Below are positions 40,917-55,767 of a DNA stretch of 64,000 bases, in pieces; position 1 is the first letter of the stretch; each line of letters opens with the position of its first letter. The DNA is from Boothiomyces macroporosus (Eukaryota; Chytridiomycota; Chytridiomycetes; Rhizophydiales; Terramycetaceae): assembly GCA_027604185.1 (NCBI GenBank), contig JADGKB010000048.1, forward strand, positions 38,153-102,152, read 5' to 3'. A model generated the notes under the pieces. It saw only the letters and a program-made list of their open reading frames with translations, did no database searches and was not told the DNA's origin. A program made the position numbers and the translations under genes.

Positions 40917-42735
40917 ATGAATCCTGTAGAATTATATAAATATGATTTGAAATCGTCAATAATCAGAGAAACCGAGGCAAAGGAATGGATAGAAAGTGTT
41001 ATTGGCGAAGCAATTGGCGAAGACTTGGCAACTGCTCTCAATGACGGTATAGTTCTATGCAAATTGTCAAACGCTTTACTTCCCGATAGCCCACCCATCA
41101 AATATGCAGTATCTGCTCTGCCGTTCAAGAAAATGGACAATATTTCGAAATTCCTGAAGACTCTCCCCAGTTTGGGCCTTTCGTCATTTGAAACTTTTCA
41201 GACAGTTGACCTCTTTGAAAAGAAGAATATGAATCAAGTAATTGCTTCTAATCTAGGTGATTGACTGCCTCTTTGCCATTTCCAGAAATGCAGAAAAGAA
41301 TGGCTTCCAAGGGCCATTAATCGGAAATAGACACTTGCGGTCCAGAAATTCAATGAACTCTACTATTTCCAATTCAAGCAGACATTCTGAGCCCTATGTG
41401 AACACAAAGTTATCCCAATGTGTAGATGCCCCAGAATTGCAAGATTTACCAAATCGTGACAACTATGAAGAAGCTGGTCTTTCTGTTGTAGTTGAAACTA
41501 AAGATTCTGATTTAGATTCTTCAAATACTGTGGTGGAAGCTAATCACGACCTTGGGTATCAGAATCAGGATCCAATTATCGATGACAGTACAAAACAGGA
41601 TGAGCCTTTGGAGACAGATATGCAAGAAAACAAATTAGAAACTGAAAACAAAGCTGTACTACTCTCCGAAACCAGTATTGAAGTTGAAGTGAATGGAGAT
41701 ATTGTTCAGAACAAGCATCTGCCGGATGACTTGGAAACCAGTAAAGTCGAGGAGGTAAAAGCAAAACATGTGGAGCTTTCAATTGATACAACTGTACTGA
41801 AACCGATACACAAAGTGATAGCAGCAAATGTCAGCGACTTTGTTCCACCAGTTACTACCACTCATACTGAAGAAGCTTTCTCCACTGATATACTCCAGCC
41901 TATTCCAATAAAGAGCCCGCCAAATTTGCAAATGAATTTCGCTGTGGATGAACAGTTTGAAGACTCTCCAGACAGCTTAAATTATGTAGAAATGTTGGAT
42001 GAAAGTAAATACTACCAAACTGATGATTACAATTGCTTTTCGCCAGCCAGAACTATAATGGAAACAATCGTAGAAGAAAGCGAATGTTCAACCCAGCTAA
42101 CTACCACTGAAGACCTAAACAGCGAAGCACAATCGGAGGTAATGGACGAAAATCAACTGAATGGCATCTCAGGCAATGAGCCAGATCCCGAAAATGCGGT
42201 TGACCTGAATAACCAATTGCAAGACACCACAGTTAACATTCCCCAAGAGCAAGAAACTATAAACACAGATATGGAACAACCCGACGATCAAAATAATGAT
42301 TGCATAGACAATTTAGGAAAAGTAATCACGGAAAAAGTACCTGATATTGCTGTTGAAAATTTGTCACCTATTCCCGAAATTGAATCTAATACGGAAAGTG
42401 TAGAAAATCTGGGCCAGGATAAAGAATCGAACGAAGCTGCTCAGGAACCAAAGGTGCTGAACGAGTATCCTTCAAAAGAAGAAATTCGCGAAAAAATACT
42501 CAAAAGACAATCTTCAGCTCTCTCAATCTTTAGAGGACCAAATGGAAATACAATAATTCCTGATTCACCAAATGATAAACTCACATTTAATCCTGAACTG
42601 GTTTTCTTGAAATTGGCGAATCTAGGATACAAGCAGAACTTTTACTGTTCAAATATTCACACAAAAGACACTTCAGTGGAAAATATCATCAATGTGACCA
42701 ATGCAAAGCTACAGAACTTGGGGTATCGTTTCTAA
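40917..42735 (+). CDS. Calponin-homology protein, copy 2
   Basis: Second copy of the gene at 6081-7899, with exons 40917-41237 and 41257-42735. The overlapping upstream ORF recurs at 40819-40920. Confidence 0.85.
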
Positions 42736-42778
42736 TAAACAATGCGTTAAATACTACGCACAATTTTTCCTTTTGTTT

Positions 42779-45700
42779 ATGGTGAACAATGGACTGCATT
42801 ATAAAATGCCAAATCATCCTAGTCTCTCTCCAATGATTTTTGTAAGGAAACCAATAAAGAAAGATCGGAGTGCGGAATACGCAGCGATTTACCAACGAAT
42901 CAAAGCAAGTTCAGGCATTGTCCTTATTTTGACAGGTGGCTGCTTCTAATTATAGTCGTAATCTACTATGCCATACAAACCCAAGTTTATTATTGGGGAG
43001 GAAAATCAGTTCAGGAAACTCCAAATGAATATCCTACATTTCAGGAATACCCAACCTATTCTAAAGAGCAACAGAAATCAAATATTCGAGATATTTTCTC
43101 TAAATATGCATCTGCCAAAGACAGCCAACTGGATTCAGAAGAATTTAAAGGGGAATTGATGCACGCGATTGAAATGCTCGAGCGTTCTAACTTACCAAAA
43201 TCGAAAATTGGGCAAAGAAAAGGTTCAAATTGCTAATGCCTAGTACACCGAAATACACAATTATTTTCCAACGATTATTTAGCTGGTCGGATCGCAAATA
43301 ATTTTGCCAATTTTGTTGTAACCATTTTTAAATACATTCTGGTAGAGGTTCCAGAATACACTATTTTCAAAGAAGAAAAAGTTGATCATCCGTTAAAAAA
43401 TGCAATGGAAGGATTTAAAGGGGTTGCCAAAACGATGGGAGATATTTTCCTTGTTCCAGAAGAGGGCAAACCCGATGACAGCCTGTCATTTGAAAAACTT
43501 GGGACTGGAATCTCCAATCTCGCTTCAACCATAAAAGATAACCTGCTAGTAGGACTTCCAACCAAAAATACCGAAACTAAAGGAAAGAATTCCGAAAGCA
43601 GTCTCCCAACGCCTATTCTTCACACTCTTGATAAAGTAATCGAGTTTGGAAACACGATTGGAGATTTGCTGCTGGTAAAAGATCCCAAAACTGAAAAGGA
43701 GTACCACTCCAAGATAGAATCTTTTGTAGATGACCTCTTCAAATCATCAAATAACCAAGCATTTTCGAAAGTATTGTTTGCAACACAGTCAATTCTTGAT
43801 TCATTTATGGACTCGATTTTGATCAAGAATGATGACTCTAATAGTCGTTCGTCCACTAGCGAGAGTCCAGTCCGAAAATCTCTAAAGAACTTTGTTGATT
43901 ATTCGTCCAACCTTGCAAGCTATGTATTGGTAAAGGATAATGATGAAGCCAAATATGAAAGAGAAGCCCAAGAGATCTTTGGTCAAATTGCAAAATCTAA
44001 ACTTGCGCCAGGAACACTAAATGAACTGCTAAAGGAAGTAATTGCGAAATTTGATGGCTTAGCGAGAGATATTCTTAATCCTACATCAGCAGGAGCTCTT
44101 GGTTCATCCAATTCTGAACCAAATGTATTTATCAAGATTGCCAACCTTGTTGGGGATCAATTTTCAAATTACGTTTTAGTACCAAAAAGTAACACTGAAA
44201 AAACTGATGCTTCAGCCAAATATGACTCTGCTAGTATTTACAAATTTGTTTCCGATGGAGTAAAGCAACTTTTGGTTGAGCCAGATGTTCAAGTCCACGA
44301 AAGTAAGCCAGTAGAACAATCACCAAAAAATGAAAACATTGAGCAGATAAACAAATGGATTCAAGATTACTTGCTAAACAACGATTCCAATGGAGAAGGA
44401 AAAAGTCTGGACACTTTAAAAGAAAGTTTCAAACATTTGATCAATGATGGACAAAAAGTGCTTGAAGATGTTCTCGTGCAATCAGAACAAATGCCGATCC
44501 TAAAGAATAGCGAGAAGGAAACACCCTCCCAAATATTTGATGACACTGGGAGTAAAATTGCCGATTTTGTTCTTGCTGGTAGGGAATTGAAAGGAAATGA
44601 AAAGCAGCTCAGTTTTGATTATCAGCAATTGGCGAAAACTTTGTTTAGTGCTATTCAGAACAATTTATTGGTAGATGATAAAGAGCAAAGTAAGGGACCA
44701 GAAGCAGTGAGTAAAACTCCAAAAGGGATTTTTGAAGGAGAAATCGGAAAATACTTACGAGCGTACCTTTTGAATGGGGACAATTACATTTCGGCTGATA
44801 GCACGGAAAGTTTAGGATCTATAGCTCAAAAAGTCGTTTCTAAGAGTAACGTACTTATCAATGAAGTACTTGCTTCACAAGATGATGCATTAGGAACAAC
44901 TGAAACAAAGAAGAATACTTTTCCGCAAGAAGAAACCGCTAGAAGGATGACCACTCATTTCCTCAATAATGACGAGGGTGATCCTGGCTCATTGAAAATA
45001 ACCGATTCAATTAAAGTCGAAGAGTTTGTTGATTCTATGAAAAAATGGATCGATTCAAACTTGCTTGTTCAACCTGAATTAGATAGTGATGGGAAAAATG
45101 CAGCTTCAGCTAGTTCTAATTCAGAATGGCTCTTTGAGAATTATCTCGCACAATATCTTTTAAACAACGGAGAGTCTAAACAAAACTTGAATGGAAATTT
45201 AAAAGAATCCTTAATGAGAATATTATCAAACGGAAGCAAAGTTCTTGATTCAATCCTAGTACCAAATGTTGAAGAATCACCAGGCAATGAAGTTCCTGTT
45301 AACAAAGACAAGCAATCCGAAGGGTTCATGGATTTAGAAAATTCTCCTTTAGTGAAATTCCTTAACGACAATCTATTAAATAACGGACAGGAAGGAAAAT
45401 CATTTTTCAATTCGATTTCATCTGTACTTGGAAAATTGGAAACAAGTGCACCTGTTACCAAACTTGATAAAGTTGAAGAGAGCACCAAGACGTTGCAACA
45501 ACTATTGAACCTTTACAATTCTGTAGATGATGAAAATACAAAAGTAGAACTTTTGAAATTGATGGAGCGAGAAATGCACAAGATTGAAGAAACGTAACTA
45601 CGACTAATATTAGAGACCCAGCCAATATTGAAAAGCCTCACGATTCTCAATCTGGGGTTTTAGCTGGATCGAAAGCTCTATTTGACAATATTTTGGTGGA

Positions 45701-45970
45701 GCCAACCACCAAAGGCACAGAATCTGGTTCTTGGTCAAACTTAGTGAATCAATTCTTGGTAACCGATGAACTTCCTAAAAAGCAGGTGATATGTCACTAA
45801 TCCAAGTCATATTTGCCAATCATTAAAGACTTTTTCAAGAATATTATAGTTGCTACTGGCGATAACAGCGATTCTTCTGAAAAGGTTTAAATTCATTAAT
45901 TTAGCAAGAGTATTTTGCTACTATAAAACAAGGATATGAATGGCTTGAAAACAATATTCTTGTGAATTAA
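42779..45970 (+). CDS. LLV-box repeat membrane protein, copy 2
   Basis: Second copy of the gene at 7943-11134, with exons 42779-42935, 42956-43222, 43244-45593, 45614-45785, 45807-45884 and 45905-45970. The long repeat exon is unchanged. Confidence 0.8.
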
Positions 45971-45978
45971 ATTTATTT

Positions 45979-48900
45979 TCAATCAAATAGATTATACGTG
46001 TTTTGCAACACCGATTGTATTGGCCCATCTCTTTCATTTTCCGCATAAGGCTTCAATTGAGCTTTGATAAACGCTGTTAAAAGTGGATCTACATTAACCA
46101 CGAATACCTTTTTTGCAGGTTTCGAACAGCAGGTTTGCAGCGAGTTCTCGAACAATTTTGAACTAATCGTTAGCACACAACTACTTTGCCGTCGTCCAAA
46201 CACTGAAGCAACCCTTTTAGGATATCTCGCAACAACCCATCGGAAAATTGGTTCAAGTTGCCTAATTTTTCAAACACTCTCTTCAATGCACCCAGTACAC
46301 TAACTCGAATGTTCCATACATTATTGACCAAATTTCTTTCCAAAAATTGTCCAACTGGGGGAATATATTCACCTGGCATTAAATCAAGTATACCATTATT
46401 TGAAGAAGGGAAACATCCGCCGACAGCTTTAAATGCGCTTGCTCTAATGGAAAGAATGAGAGGCTTGCTGATACTTTCATCCACATCATCATCCATATCG
46501 ACATCTTTCTCTTCTGCACAATTTGCTAAATACTCAAAGACGTCTCCGAATCGATGGCAATTTAGTTCATCAAACACTATTCCCATGTATTCGATACTAA
46601 ATCTTTTGTATTGCATGTTCTTTTTTTGTGCTTCCCTGATGAATATTGCTTCAATCTTTCCAAGTTCTTCCTTGCGTGTGCCGAAATAATCCTTCCCAGC
46701 AATACAAACGCTCATCAACGCTTCTAACAATGCTTCTTTTCCAGACCAAGTTCTACCAGATAATGAATCTATCAGTAGTGCAAGACACGCCGGCATTATT
46801 TCCAGAATATCTGAATCAAGGGATTTTGAAAAATCAACCAAAGCCTTCCCAACCTGTTTTTTCATATCCCAAGATGGATTGTTAACTAAAATTGATTTGC
46901 AGGATTCAAAAATCTCCAACTTCCATTTTTTAATTGCCAAGCTGGAACCTCCAGTATTTTCATCCCAGATATTTTTCCATACCTCTGAAATTGCTTGCTG
47001 ACTTTTGTCACGACTACCCATAAAAGCCAAAGGAATGATTAGTCCATGGAAATCTTGAATTGCGGACGGAGAATGTCTGGAAATTTCCAAATAAGTCACT
47101 GGGGCAACCATCCTACCCTCTTCATCATTTGCTTCTAAATACTTTGAATTAATTTGATTGATGATCTTTTCCAACACTGAAAACTCTACTAATTTCGCAA
47201 GGTAGCCAAACGCAGTAGAGAATGATTTTCGAACTACCGGCGATCGATCATAAATTGCAACTGACAGTGCTTTGATTAACGGTTCAGAAACGGCTCTTAG
47301 TTCGTTTGGCACACTCTGGACTAAAGTATAGATGAATCTTGCAGCACCTGCTCTAGTTGGCAGACCAACCCCTTTTCGTACAATGACCGCCAATTTAGGA
47401 GACAGTTCAGCAAGGATTTCAGCATCAATAAATGGCACGCATCTATCAATCGCCTCCATAATGGGAGAGCTCTTTGCAGCAGTCATTCTTGACGTTTCTA
47501 AATCACTTTGACTGATATTGTACGACGAAGCGTGGAATGCTAGATAATCTAATGTTAAAAATATCTACTCATTGATTGAGGCTCCAAGCTGCTAAGGGCT
47601 TCCATCAGTGTACATACCAACTCCACAATGTGTGGCTTTAATAGCACACCACCTGTCTTTGTCAATTTGAGAATAGTTGACAAAGAGTATGCCTTTACTT
47701 CTTCCGAGTTGTTTACTAAACCTTTTTGCAATAAGAAGGGCATCATTTCATTCATAATCTTCTGGCTCTTTGAAGGAGAGTGGTACACTGGATCGCAATA
47801 ACGAACGGTAATGTTCATCAGAGTCTTTGCCGCCAAAAAGGCTGCTTTACGAACCGATTCTTTAATATCATCCAAAGCCCGAAAAGACATTGTCCACAAT
47901 TCCGTCATAAACGGCTCCAACTGTTCAATCGTTTTGCCACTGAGTAAATCTGTAAGGGCAGCCGAGCTGGCTTCTCTTGTTCTCCACATTCTGTCTCCCA
48001 TTCCCTTCAGAACTTCGTTCATGATTTCAACAAAATATTTGTCAATTGTTTTTGCTGGCTCTTTAACCAAAGAGTTCCAAATATTTTTCATTCCTGGGTT
48101 AATTATTCTTACCTTGCGCTGTCTTTGGATGTGGGTCAAATGAATAACGATAAAGTCTAGGAACAAGGGAAGGAAGAATAGGCTCTAAATCCTTTTCAGC
48201 CTGCATAGCAATTGAACTAAAACCTAAACTAGCCCCTCTTCTTGAGTTCCAGATTGCGTGGTGGGACGCAAGTGACATGAACTTGTACACCAAATCAGGT
48301 CTAAGATTAAAAGAGTGTTACTGATTCATATCAGCGGCCAAAGACAAGATATCTTGATATGTGCTAATGTTTGATCCATCTGGAGTTCCCCCAAGTGCGG
48401 CATTTGGCAGCAACTCTGTAGTTCCAGAAACACTCTGTGGAGCCAATTTCTTGCCAGCAGTAAAAGTAGATACTAGCGATGACACCAACTCTTTTTTCAT
48501 ATCTGCATCTCCAATTTCATAGATCAGCCCAATACCTTTGGAAGCAATTTCCTGAGTAAAGTCTAGATTAGAAGAGATTACCGTCTTTGTCATTCAACAA
48601 GTCGGAAAAGTTTTGATGAAGTTGAAGCAGATTTTTCTGAATGAATGGGGTGTTTTTTCCATACTTTGTGATACAGAGAAGCCAGATACAACCCGCCTTT
48701 TTGTTGATTGCGTTTTGAGCTGGTGCAACGAGAGCAAATATTTTGTTCATGTACTCTTCGAGTAGAGCTTCATTCACCTTGTAGGCCTGGAATTCATTTG
48801 GAGGAAATGTGACATCCGCAATATCAAGGTATCGAAGCATATTTAAAGAATGGAATTTGAAGAGTAAAGAGCAGAGCGCTTCCCCAATGTTAAATTGCAA

Positions 48901-51669
48901 TTCGACGTGCTTTGCAAGAAGACTAGGCAATGTAAGCATCAGGTCTAAAACCGGTTTAGCAATAAACTCTGTTCCAAGAGCTAAATGACTCAATGAAAAT
49001 ATTGCCATTTCTTGTACTTTTGGTTCCTTGTATTTAATTAAATCGGATAATTTGTCTTGGAAGTGTTGCAGTTGAGCCTTTAATGATTCGTCTAAAGAGG
49101 TAAATGTACCATATCGACCCATTTCCGCAATCGCAATGCATCCACCAAGAATAAGTGATATATTGTCAGACCCAAGCGCCGCAAAGACACTTTCCAGAAC
49201 TTTTGACAATAGCTGAGTGGAGATAATATTCTTGAAGGTTGTAGAGTATCGGTAAACCAATCTGCCAACACAGTATCCAAGAACAGCAATGGAGCCATGG
49301 CGATATTCAAAGTTCTATAATTATTCAAAGCTTACATTTTTGGATAAATCATTTGCAGTTGAAATATAACGCTCCAATCGTTTCGCGAAATCTGCTTTCT
49401 TTTCTGGAGAGCTCAATCCAGCAGTAGAAAGGATTCCGACAATATGCGCCATTGAAATCCTAGTTTCATACTTTGAGCTTTTCAAAAGGTTCTGATTTAG
49501 TACAAATTACATCTGCCCAGTCTATTTTCGACTCGAATGCTTTTGAAATAGCTTCGGGAGATATTGAAATGAGTTCCAACAAATTAGAAGCAGCCAATGA
49601 AAGTAAAAGTCCATCTAAATAAGTTTAAAGTACCAGCTTCTTTGGCGTCAAGTGCTTTTTCCAAGAAAGTAATGTATCCTTTCAGCCCTTTTTGAGTGTC
49701 CTCATTTCTCCAGAGTGACGATAATGATTCCAATATTTTCTTGCTGGAAGGTACATTTTCTCTTTCTGTTGAATCAATTGAAATTTTCCCCAGATCCAAC
49801 TCACTATCCAATATCCTAAACAAAATCTGTCTCAAAAATGCCAGTGCAAAAGAAAAGGTAGTGACAGTTAAATTCCCAATCCAAGAAACTCCTGCAGACG
49901 ATACCGCTTTAATAGTCCTCTTGCTAGAATAATTTTGAATAGAGTCAACTAAATCCGCCAAAAAGCCACCATCAATTGAATCCATTGAGTCTTTTGTAGG
50001 TAATTCCAACCCTTTAAAAGACAATTCTCTTATTTCTAATTTGCTATCCGCGGTAGCCAAGAGCGAAATGTATCTGGCAGTAACATCCGTGAAATCATAA
50101 ATTTCGATTGCATACTTTAGTGAAATATATCTGGACTGGTGTTCTGGACTATCAATATTTTCCAATAATAATATCTGTAATTCTTTCTTCAATTCTTCTG
50201 AAATGCCTCTGTATGCTGGTAGCAAAGAAACGAGAGCATCTTGCAAAGAAACTCTAACATTTGGTGACTCAAGTGGAATTGAGGTTAAAAATCTCTTGGC
50301 AATCTCCAAATCGTTTTGAAACAGCTCTGGAACTATAATTAATACAAATCACCTTTTTTTGAAATCATTCCTATAGATTCATAAGTAAGACCTCTAATGT
50401 TTTCCAAACCAGCATCCTGCTGTTCATCCAATAATTTGGATATTCCTTCAATCAATAACTTTCCAATGGGTTTCATAATTTCGTTTCTAGTCATTTTAGC
50501 CATCCAATAAACAAATGCCATACCATTGGAGCGTAATTTTGGTGTGGAATGTGGATTGTAGAGAGCATCAAAAGACATGTTAATCATGAATGGCACTTTG
50601 TTTGCAGCAAGCACAGATTTCAACATGTAATCGACAATCCTATTCTTCAACAATACACTGGCTGGCTGTCTTGAAGCACCTAAATCAAATTAAAAAAGTA
50701 CTGGGGTCTTTCGGATCGTTGTGTCCTAGATACAACAAGTATAAGCGATTGATCAAGTATTCATTTTCCATATCTGGCTTTGCATACCTTCGTAAACCAT
50801 CTTCTCCCACAAACTGAACTTCATGGAAAGGATCAACAGAAGCTACAAGGAAAACCAGGAATTTCTCAATAACCAAAGAGTCTTTTGGCACTAATCGTTC
50901 AATCATCAAGAATTTCGCTATTCCTACTTTAAGGTCTTTCAAAGCAGTAGAATTCATTGTCCAAGTAGCCGTTACTTCATTGGTAATAAAGTTAACTGCT
51001 GATTTGGATAAACCAGCAGGCAAGGCATCCAAAGGAGAAATAGGAGGCAGTGCTGCTCTATAATTAAGCTTGATTACAATTCAGCAGCATTTAAAGCAGT
51101 GATTTTCCTTCCAGATTGAGGAACAGAGTACAGCATAAAATCCAAGAATTTTGAAACCAGATATTTGACATCTGCTTCTTCAAATACAATCGAATGCTTT
51201 TCTACAAATATAATATTGTAGTTTGCCAGGATTGGGAGAGCAATAGAAAATAAAACCATTTGTTGTGGAGTTGGTTTCTTTGAAATTCCTTTTAGTATTC
51301 CTGGTAATTTCAACATTTGATCCTGAATTAGTACAAGATACTGTTTCATTTAAAGTAGTGAATCCTTTCTTTAGGTAAATTATTGCAAATGCCCGAGATG
51401 TTGGGCCACTGGAGTGATAAAACTCAATCAGCTTGTCCACTGGTAAATTAATGTTCCCAGAATTGCATCTCTTATTGATATGGCTACAGACAGCCATTGC
51501 TTTAGTTTTAACTTGTTGGTGGGGACTATCCAGTTTTGCCAAGATGGGACAGAGCAACGTGGTGATCTGAGATTCAAAGCTGGATTCATCCGATGCTAGA
51601 GCCAATCTTAGCTCTACTTTTTCCAGTAGCTCTTTGAATTATTTAAAAAATACCAATTTCTTTTTCCAT
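45979..51669 (-). CDS. ECM29: ECM29 proteasome adaptor, copy 2
   Basis: Second copy of the gene at 11143-16833, with the same 15-exon structure shifted by 34,836. It differs at two bases: 51098 (silent) and 51209, which changes a Met codon to Ile in the third exon, within the NYNI-x-FVEK segment. Confidence 0.95.
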
Positions 51670-52033
51670 TTTTTTTGATTAGCTATTTGGAAGCAAGGGT
51701 TGAGCAAGGGGTTCGTAAACACACCTCCATTTGGCGCATGAGGGTGGGCAATGTTGAGACCTAATTACTAGAAATGAGGGCGGGTAATGTTGGAAGCGAA
51801 GGACTCTAATTACTATAGCACTTGTTAACCGCTGGAAAAGAGAATAGATAAACCCCAGCTTATTTAGTCTCTCTAATAAATGGGAGCATAAAATATTTTG
51901 AAAATAAACTTTTTAAAAAAACACGCTTGGATGAACAGAATCAGAGAATTTGGAATTGCATGGATACATTCCAGTTACACAGCAATAGAAAAATTAGTAA
52001 AATATCTCTTTCCGCACTTTTCCGTTAGACTAA
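51670..52033. other. ECM29/TMEM17 promoter gap, copy 2
   Basis: Identical by eye to 16834-17197, including the imperfect direct repeat, here at 51738-51815. Confidence 0.5.
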
Positions 52034-52555
52034 ATGAAAACTTTTCCGGTAATTATCTCTAATCCAGACCAAGAAATTGATGGCTACCTGCCATTTCAAG
52101 TTTTGATTTATTTCAACATTTATTTGTATATATTTTGGTTATACGGGGAATATATTACGATAAATTGGAAAATTACTTGGTTTAATCCGTCAGGCTGGAC
52201 AAAGTTTCAAACATGGATCATATTCTACTTGTTTGCGTTGATAGAGCCTCTGCGATTATATTTAGGATTCTTTGGAAATCTAAAAGAACGAGCCCCGGAT
52301 ATCGCTGGTTGTGTATTACTGACAGTGTTTCCCCAGATGGTGCTGTCATTTGCTTTTATTGCTCTTCAACGTAAGATGTAACTAACATTTGAAATATTTG
52401 GAGGCGGGTTTATGACACCTTATGAATTTGCACATAATCTGCTGTATTTCTTTTTCTTGATTGCTGAAGCGTTTATTGGATATTACGCGATCAAAAGGAT
52501 GGTGCTGTCCCAGTCGACTCTGTATTTCACCAATTTTGATAAAAAGATAATATAG
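52034..52555 (+). CDS. TMEM17/TMEM216-family protein, copy 2
   Basis: Second copy of the gene at 17198-17719, with exons 52034-52370 and 52404-52555. There are two silent changes, at 52309 (Gly) and 52505 (Leu). The 33-nt intron is unchanged. Confidence 0.8.
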
Positions 52556-52573
52556 CGGTGCTCGGAATTGAAT

Positions 52574-52915
52574 TTATTTGAACATATCATAAATGCGTTC
52601 AAGTGGTCTGCCAACTACCGCTTTTTTCTTTTCATAGTCAACTAAAATTGGTCTTTGCATAATGAGGGGGTCTTGGAGCAATTCGGCCAATGCGTTTAAT
52701 TCTGTTGGGACTTGTCCTTTGAAGTCGTCCCTTCTCACTACCAAATCCAAGTCTTCCTTGTCCATCAGGGAAATGACTTCCAGAATCTTTTCCTTCTTCA
52801 ATTGGGTTGTATTGTAGTCGATCGCCTCAAATTGATTTGGAATCTTTTCAGTTAAAAAAGCAAGGATTGTCTTGCATTTCGAACAGGTGGGTTTTTGTAG
52901 GAACAGGAATCGCAT
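52574..52915 (-). CDS. ArsC-type arsenate reductase-like protein, copy 2
   Basis: Second copy of the gene at 17738-18079. Three bases differ: 52812 gives Asn instead of Thr at residue 35, 52825 gives Ala instead of Thr at residue 31, and 52898 is silent. The catalytic Cys11 and the arginines are kept. Confidence 0.8.
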   Translation of the reverse strand: MRFLFLQKPTCSKCKTILAFLTEKIPNQFEAIDYNTTQLKKEKILEVISLMDKEDLDLVVRRDDFKGQVPTELNALAELLQDPLIMQRPILVDYEKKKAVVGRPLERIYDMFK

Positions 52916-52939
52916 TTTAATTTTTTTCAAAGATCTCGA

Positions 52940-54424
52940 ATGTTTGGTCAGCAAAATCAACAGACAGGATTTGGTCAACCTGCACAAAATACATTTGGAT
53001 TTGGACAGCAAAATCAAAATACTGGTGCAGGAGGTAACGCGACTTTAGGATTTGGAACTCAACCAGCGGGAGGCTTTGGAAATACTACCCAACCGACTGG
53101 AGGCTTTGGAAATACTACTAACCAACCTACTGGTGGATTATTTGGAAATACCAACACAACAGCTCAACCAGCAGCAAAAGGGTTATTTGGCAACACTAGT
53201 ACAACAACTGCGCAACCTACTACTGGCGGATTGTTTGGCAACACTGGTACCTCTCAACCTACTACTGGCGGGCTATTTGGAAACGCTACTACAAACACAT
53301 CTCAGCCAGCAGCTGGAGGATTGTTTGGAAACACTAATACCAGCACTACTCAACCGTCAAACATGTTTGGAAGTACTACCAACACTGCTGGAGGATTATT
53401 TGGTCAGAAAAGTACCACACAACCTGGATTTGGACAAGCCCAAACATCAGCGCCGTAATTATTAGACTAAAGTAGAATTACTCTGTCTACAAAATACTCT
53501 GAGCTTCCGCCGGATATTCAATCTCAATTGGATACAATTGAAAAGTTCATCAACTCCCAATCTGGTGTTTCAACTTCTATTTCAAATCTCACGTTAGAAA
53601 AAGATTTACAAGAAATTGTAAAGGAAACTGAAGAGACTTCCAGAGTACTACATCTTTAATGTAGAAATTAAGCGGATTAAAGACAATACTACAGAGAGAT
53701 GTTTATGTCATTGATCAACTAAAGAGTCTAGTTGCAAAAGAACTCCGGAATACTGACTTGGTGGCGAGGTTCATTGAATCTTCTCCAACTAGCGACTTCA
53801 ACAAAGGAATTCAAACCAATGACGCATATTCAAAGTAATTTTAGTCTTAAATTTAGTTACTTTCTCAACTTCACTAACGATCTTGAAATGCGCATGAATC
53901 AATGTAGACAAAATATCGAAGAACTGGAATTAAATCTACGAAGTTCGCATACTCCAAAGATCAATGCCACTGGTACTTTATCATTAAATCAAGTCATCCA
54001 AGAAATCATCAAGAATCAATACCAGTCGTTCATGTCTATTGCGGGTAAAGTAGCCCAAGTTCATGATACCATTACTAAAGCGAAAGATATTTATATTCAA
54101 TTTCATGAAAAATACTATGGTAATGTTACTCCAGAAAATAATCGAGAATCATATTCACAACTTGCTCAGTATCTACAGCCTACAGTGCAACAACCTGTCC
54201 CACAACAGCTGAATCAATCTCAATTTGGACAATCACAATTTGGAACACAGTCGCTCTTTGGAGCCAAACCAGCAGACACAAAGCCCGCCTTTGCGCTGTC
54301 TTCTAAACCAGCAACAGCTGCAGCTCCTACTTTGAATACCAGTTTGTTTGGAAATCCAATTGGTGGAGTAGGAATGAAACGTAGTAATAGTTTAGGCGGA
54401 GCAGAGACAAAGAAACTGTTTTAA
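52940..54424 (+). CDS. NUP58: Nucleoporin Nup58, copy 2
   Basis: Second copy of the gene at 18104-19588, with exons 52940-53454, 53476-53644, 53665-53834 and 53857-54424. One silent change is at 53155. Confidence 0.92.
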
Positions 54425-54623
54425 TAAACCCCTTAACCAAATCGTGGATTGCGTGTTTTAGGCTCTGGCAGTAATCCGTTTCAGAACTTTTAAAAAACTG
54501 ATTGTTTCATATCAAAAGTAATGCTGTGGTTGTATCGCAGGGGATCTCTAACTAGTTGCGTTGGCTTTAACAGAAACATCGCCATCTTTCTATAAATACC
54601 AATTAAATTTACTCAATGCAATC

Positions 54624-55259
54624 ATGAAGTTCACTATAATCTTCTCAATTGCCCTCATCTTTGCTGCTCCAGCTCCAAAACCTGATATTGAAGAAATGTT
54701 GTTGGCACATACTAATCCTCTCGAATTCGCTAATGTGCATACTATTGGGCTGTTAGATATGGATCTGTTGTTGGCTGCTCATACTCCATCAAGTCCAAAT
54801 CCACCAAACTCAATGGCTAGCGAACTGAATAAAGATGCTGGTAAGTTAGTCAATGGAATTTCTGCTGTTGAAGGCGGATCAAGTTCTGAATGCACATCTA
54901 GTTCTTGCTGTGATTCATCGTGTTCAACGCAAAAGCGTGCTGTCAATCTACAATCGTTGTTCAATGGGCCTCCAAAGAATGGGCAACTAAATGCAGCTGG
55001 TTTGGCTGCTGCCAATCGTGCCAAAAACATGTTGCAAGATATGGTAAAGAAGCATCCAAATAACCTAAAGTTGAAGGATGGTTTGACCCAAATGAATGAC
55101 TTTTTAGCAAAGCAAAAGCACCAAGTCTGTAAAATAAAGCATTTTCAAAGAGATCTGTTGGAATTCTATCCATTATTCTTGCGAGTTGGTGCAAGCGATA
55201 TCTTAATATATTCATTGGCCATTGTGCATAGGACCCTTGAAGGAGATTTCTCATACTGA
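54624..55259 (+). CDS. Secreted propeptide protein A, copy 2
   Basis: Second copy of the gene at 19788-20423, identical, including the 44-residue C-terminal extension past residue 167. Confidence 0.75.
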   Translation: MKFTIIFSIALIFAAPAPKPDIEEMLLAHTNPLEFANVHTIGLLDMDLLLAAHTPSSPNPPNSMASELNKDAGKLVNGISAVEGGSSSECTSSSCCDSSCSTQKRAVNLQSLFNGPPKNGQLNAAGLAAANRAKNMLQDMVKKHPNNLKLKDGLTQMNDFLAKQKHQVCKIKHFQRDLLEFYPLFLRVGASDILIYSLAIVHRTLEGDFSY

Positions 55260-55767
55260 TTTCATAGTATATCTATGACAAAGTACTCATTACAAAAAAT
55301 GACCACGAAAAGCCACCATATCCCTTTTCTTTCGCAATCTTTGACTGTCTTTATCAGATTTGTTCTTTCATTCTTTCATCACTTTTTGCGTTTCTCCAAT
55401 CGCGATAATACCTCCAGGGCTCTATTGGGTTGTGGAAATTCAAAGGACCAAATTTCAACGGGTACTCGGAAAAAGTACAAAATCAACATGAACGCAAAAG
55501 TACAGCCTACCGTTTTGTAATCTGTGATAAAATATATCGGCTGTTGGCGCCTTTGCCAGAGAAAATGAATATCTCGTTTGATACTGTCATTTTCAAAACT
55601 TGTTTCAATTGTCACCCCTCCCGTGAGCCATCACATCGCGACGTATAGGCTTTCAAAGGGATGCCTAATATGTACACTGGCTGATTTTGGTAGGATATGA
55701 TGAAGTCAGAAGCGGAGTTTTTCTGGCGAGCATAAATAGAGGGTCCAAATCTGTCAACCCATCAACA
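55260..55767. other. Gap between secreted-protein paralogues, copy 2
   Basis: Counterpart of 20424-20931. No gene or RNA is seen. Confidence 0.4.
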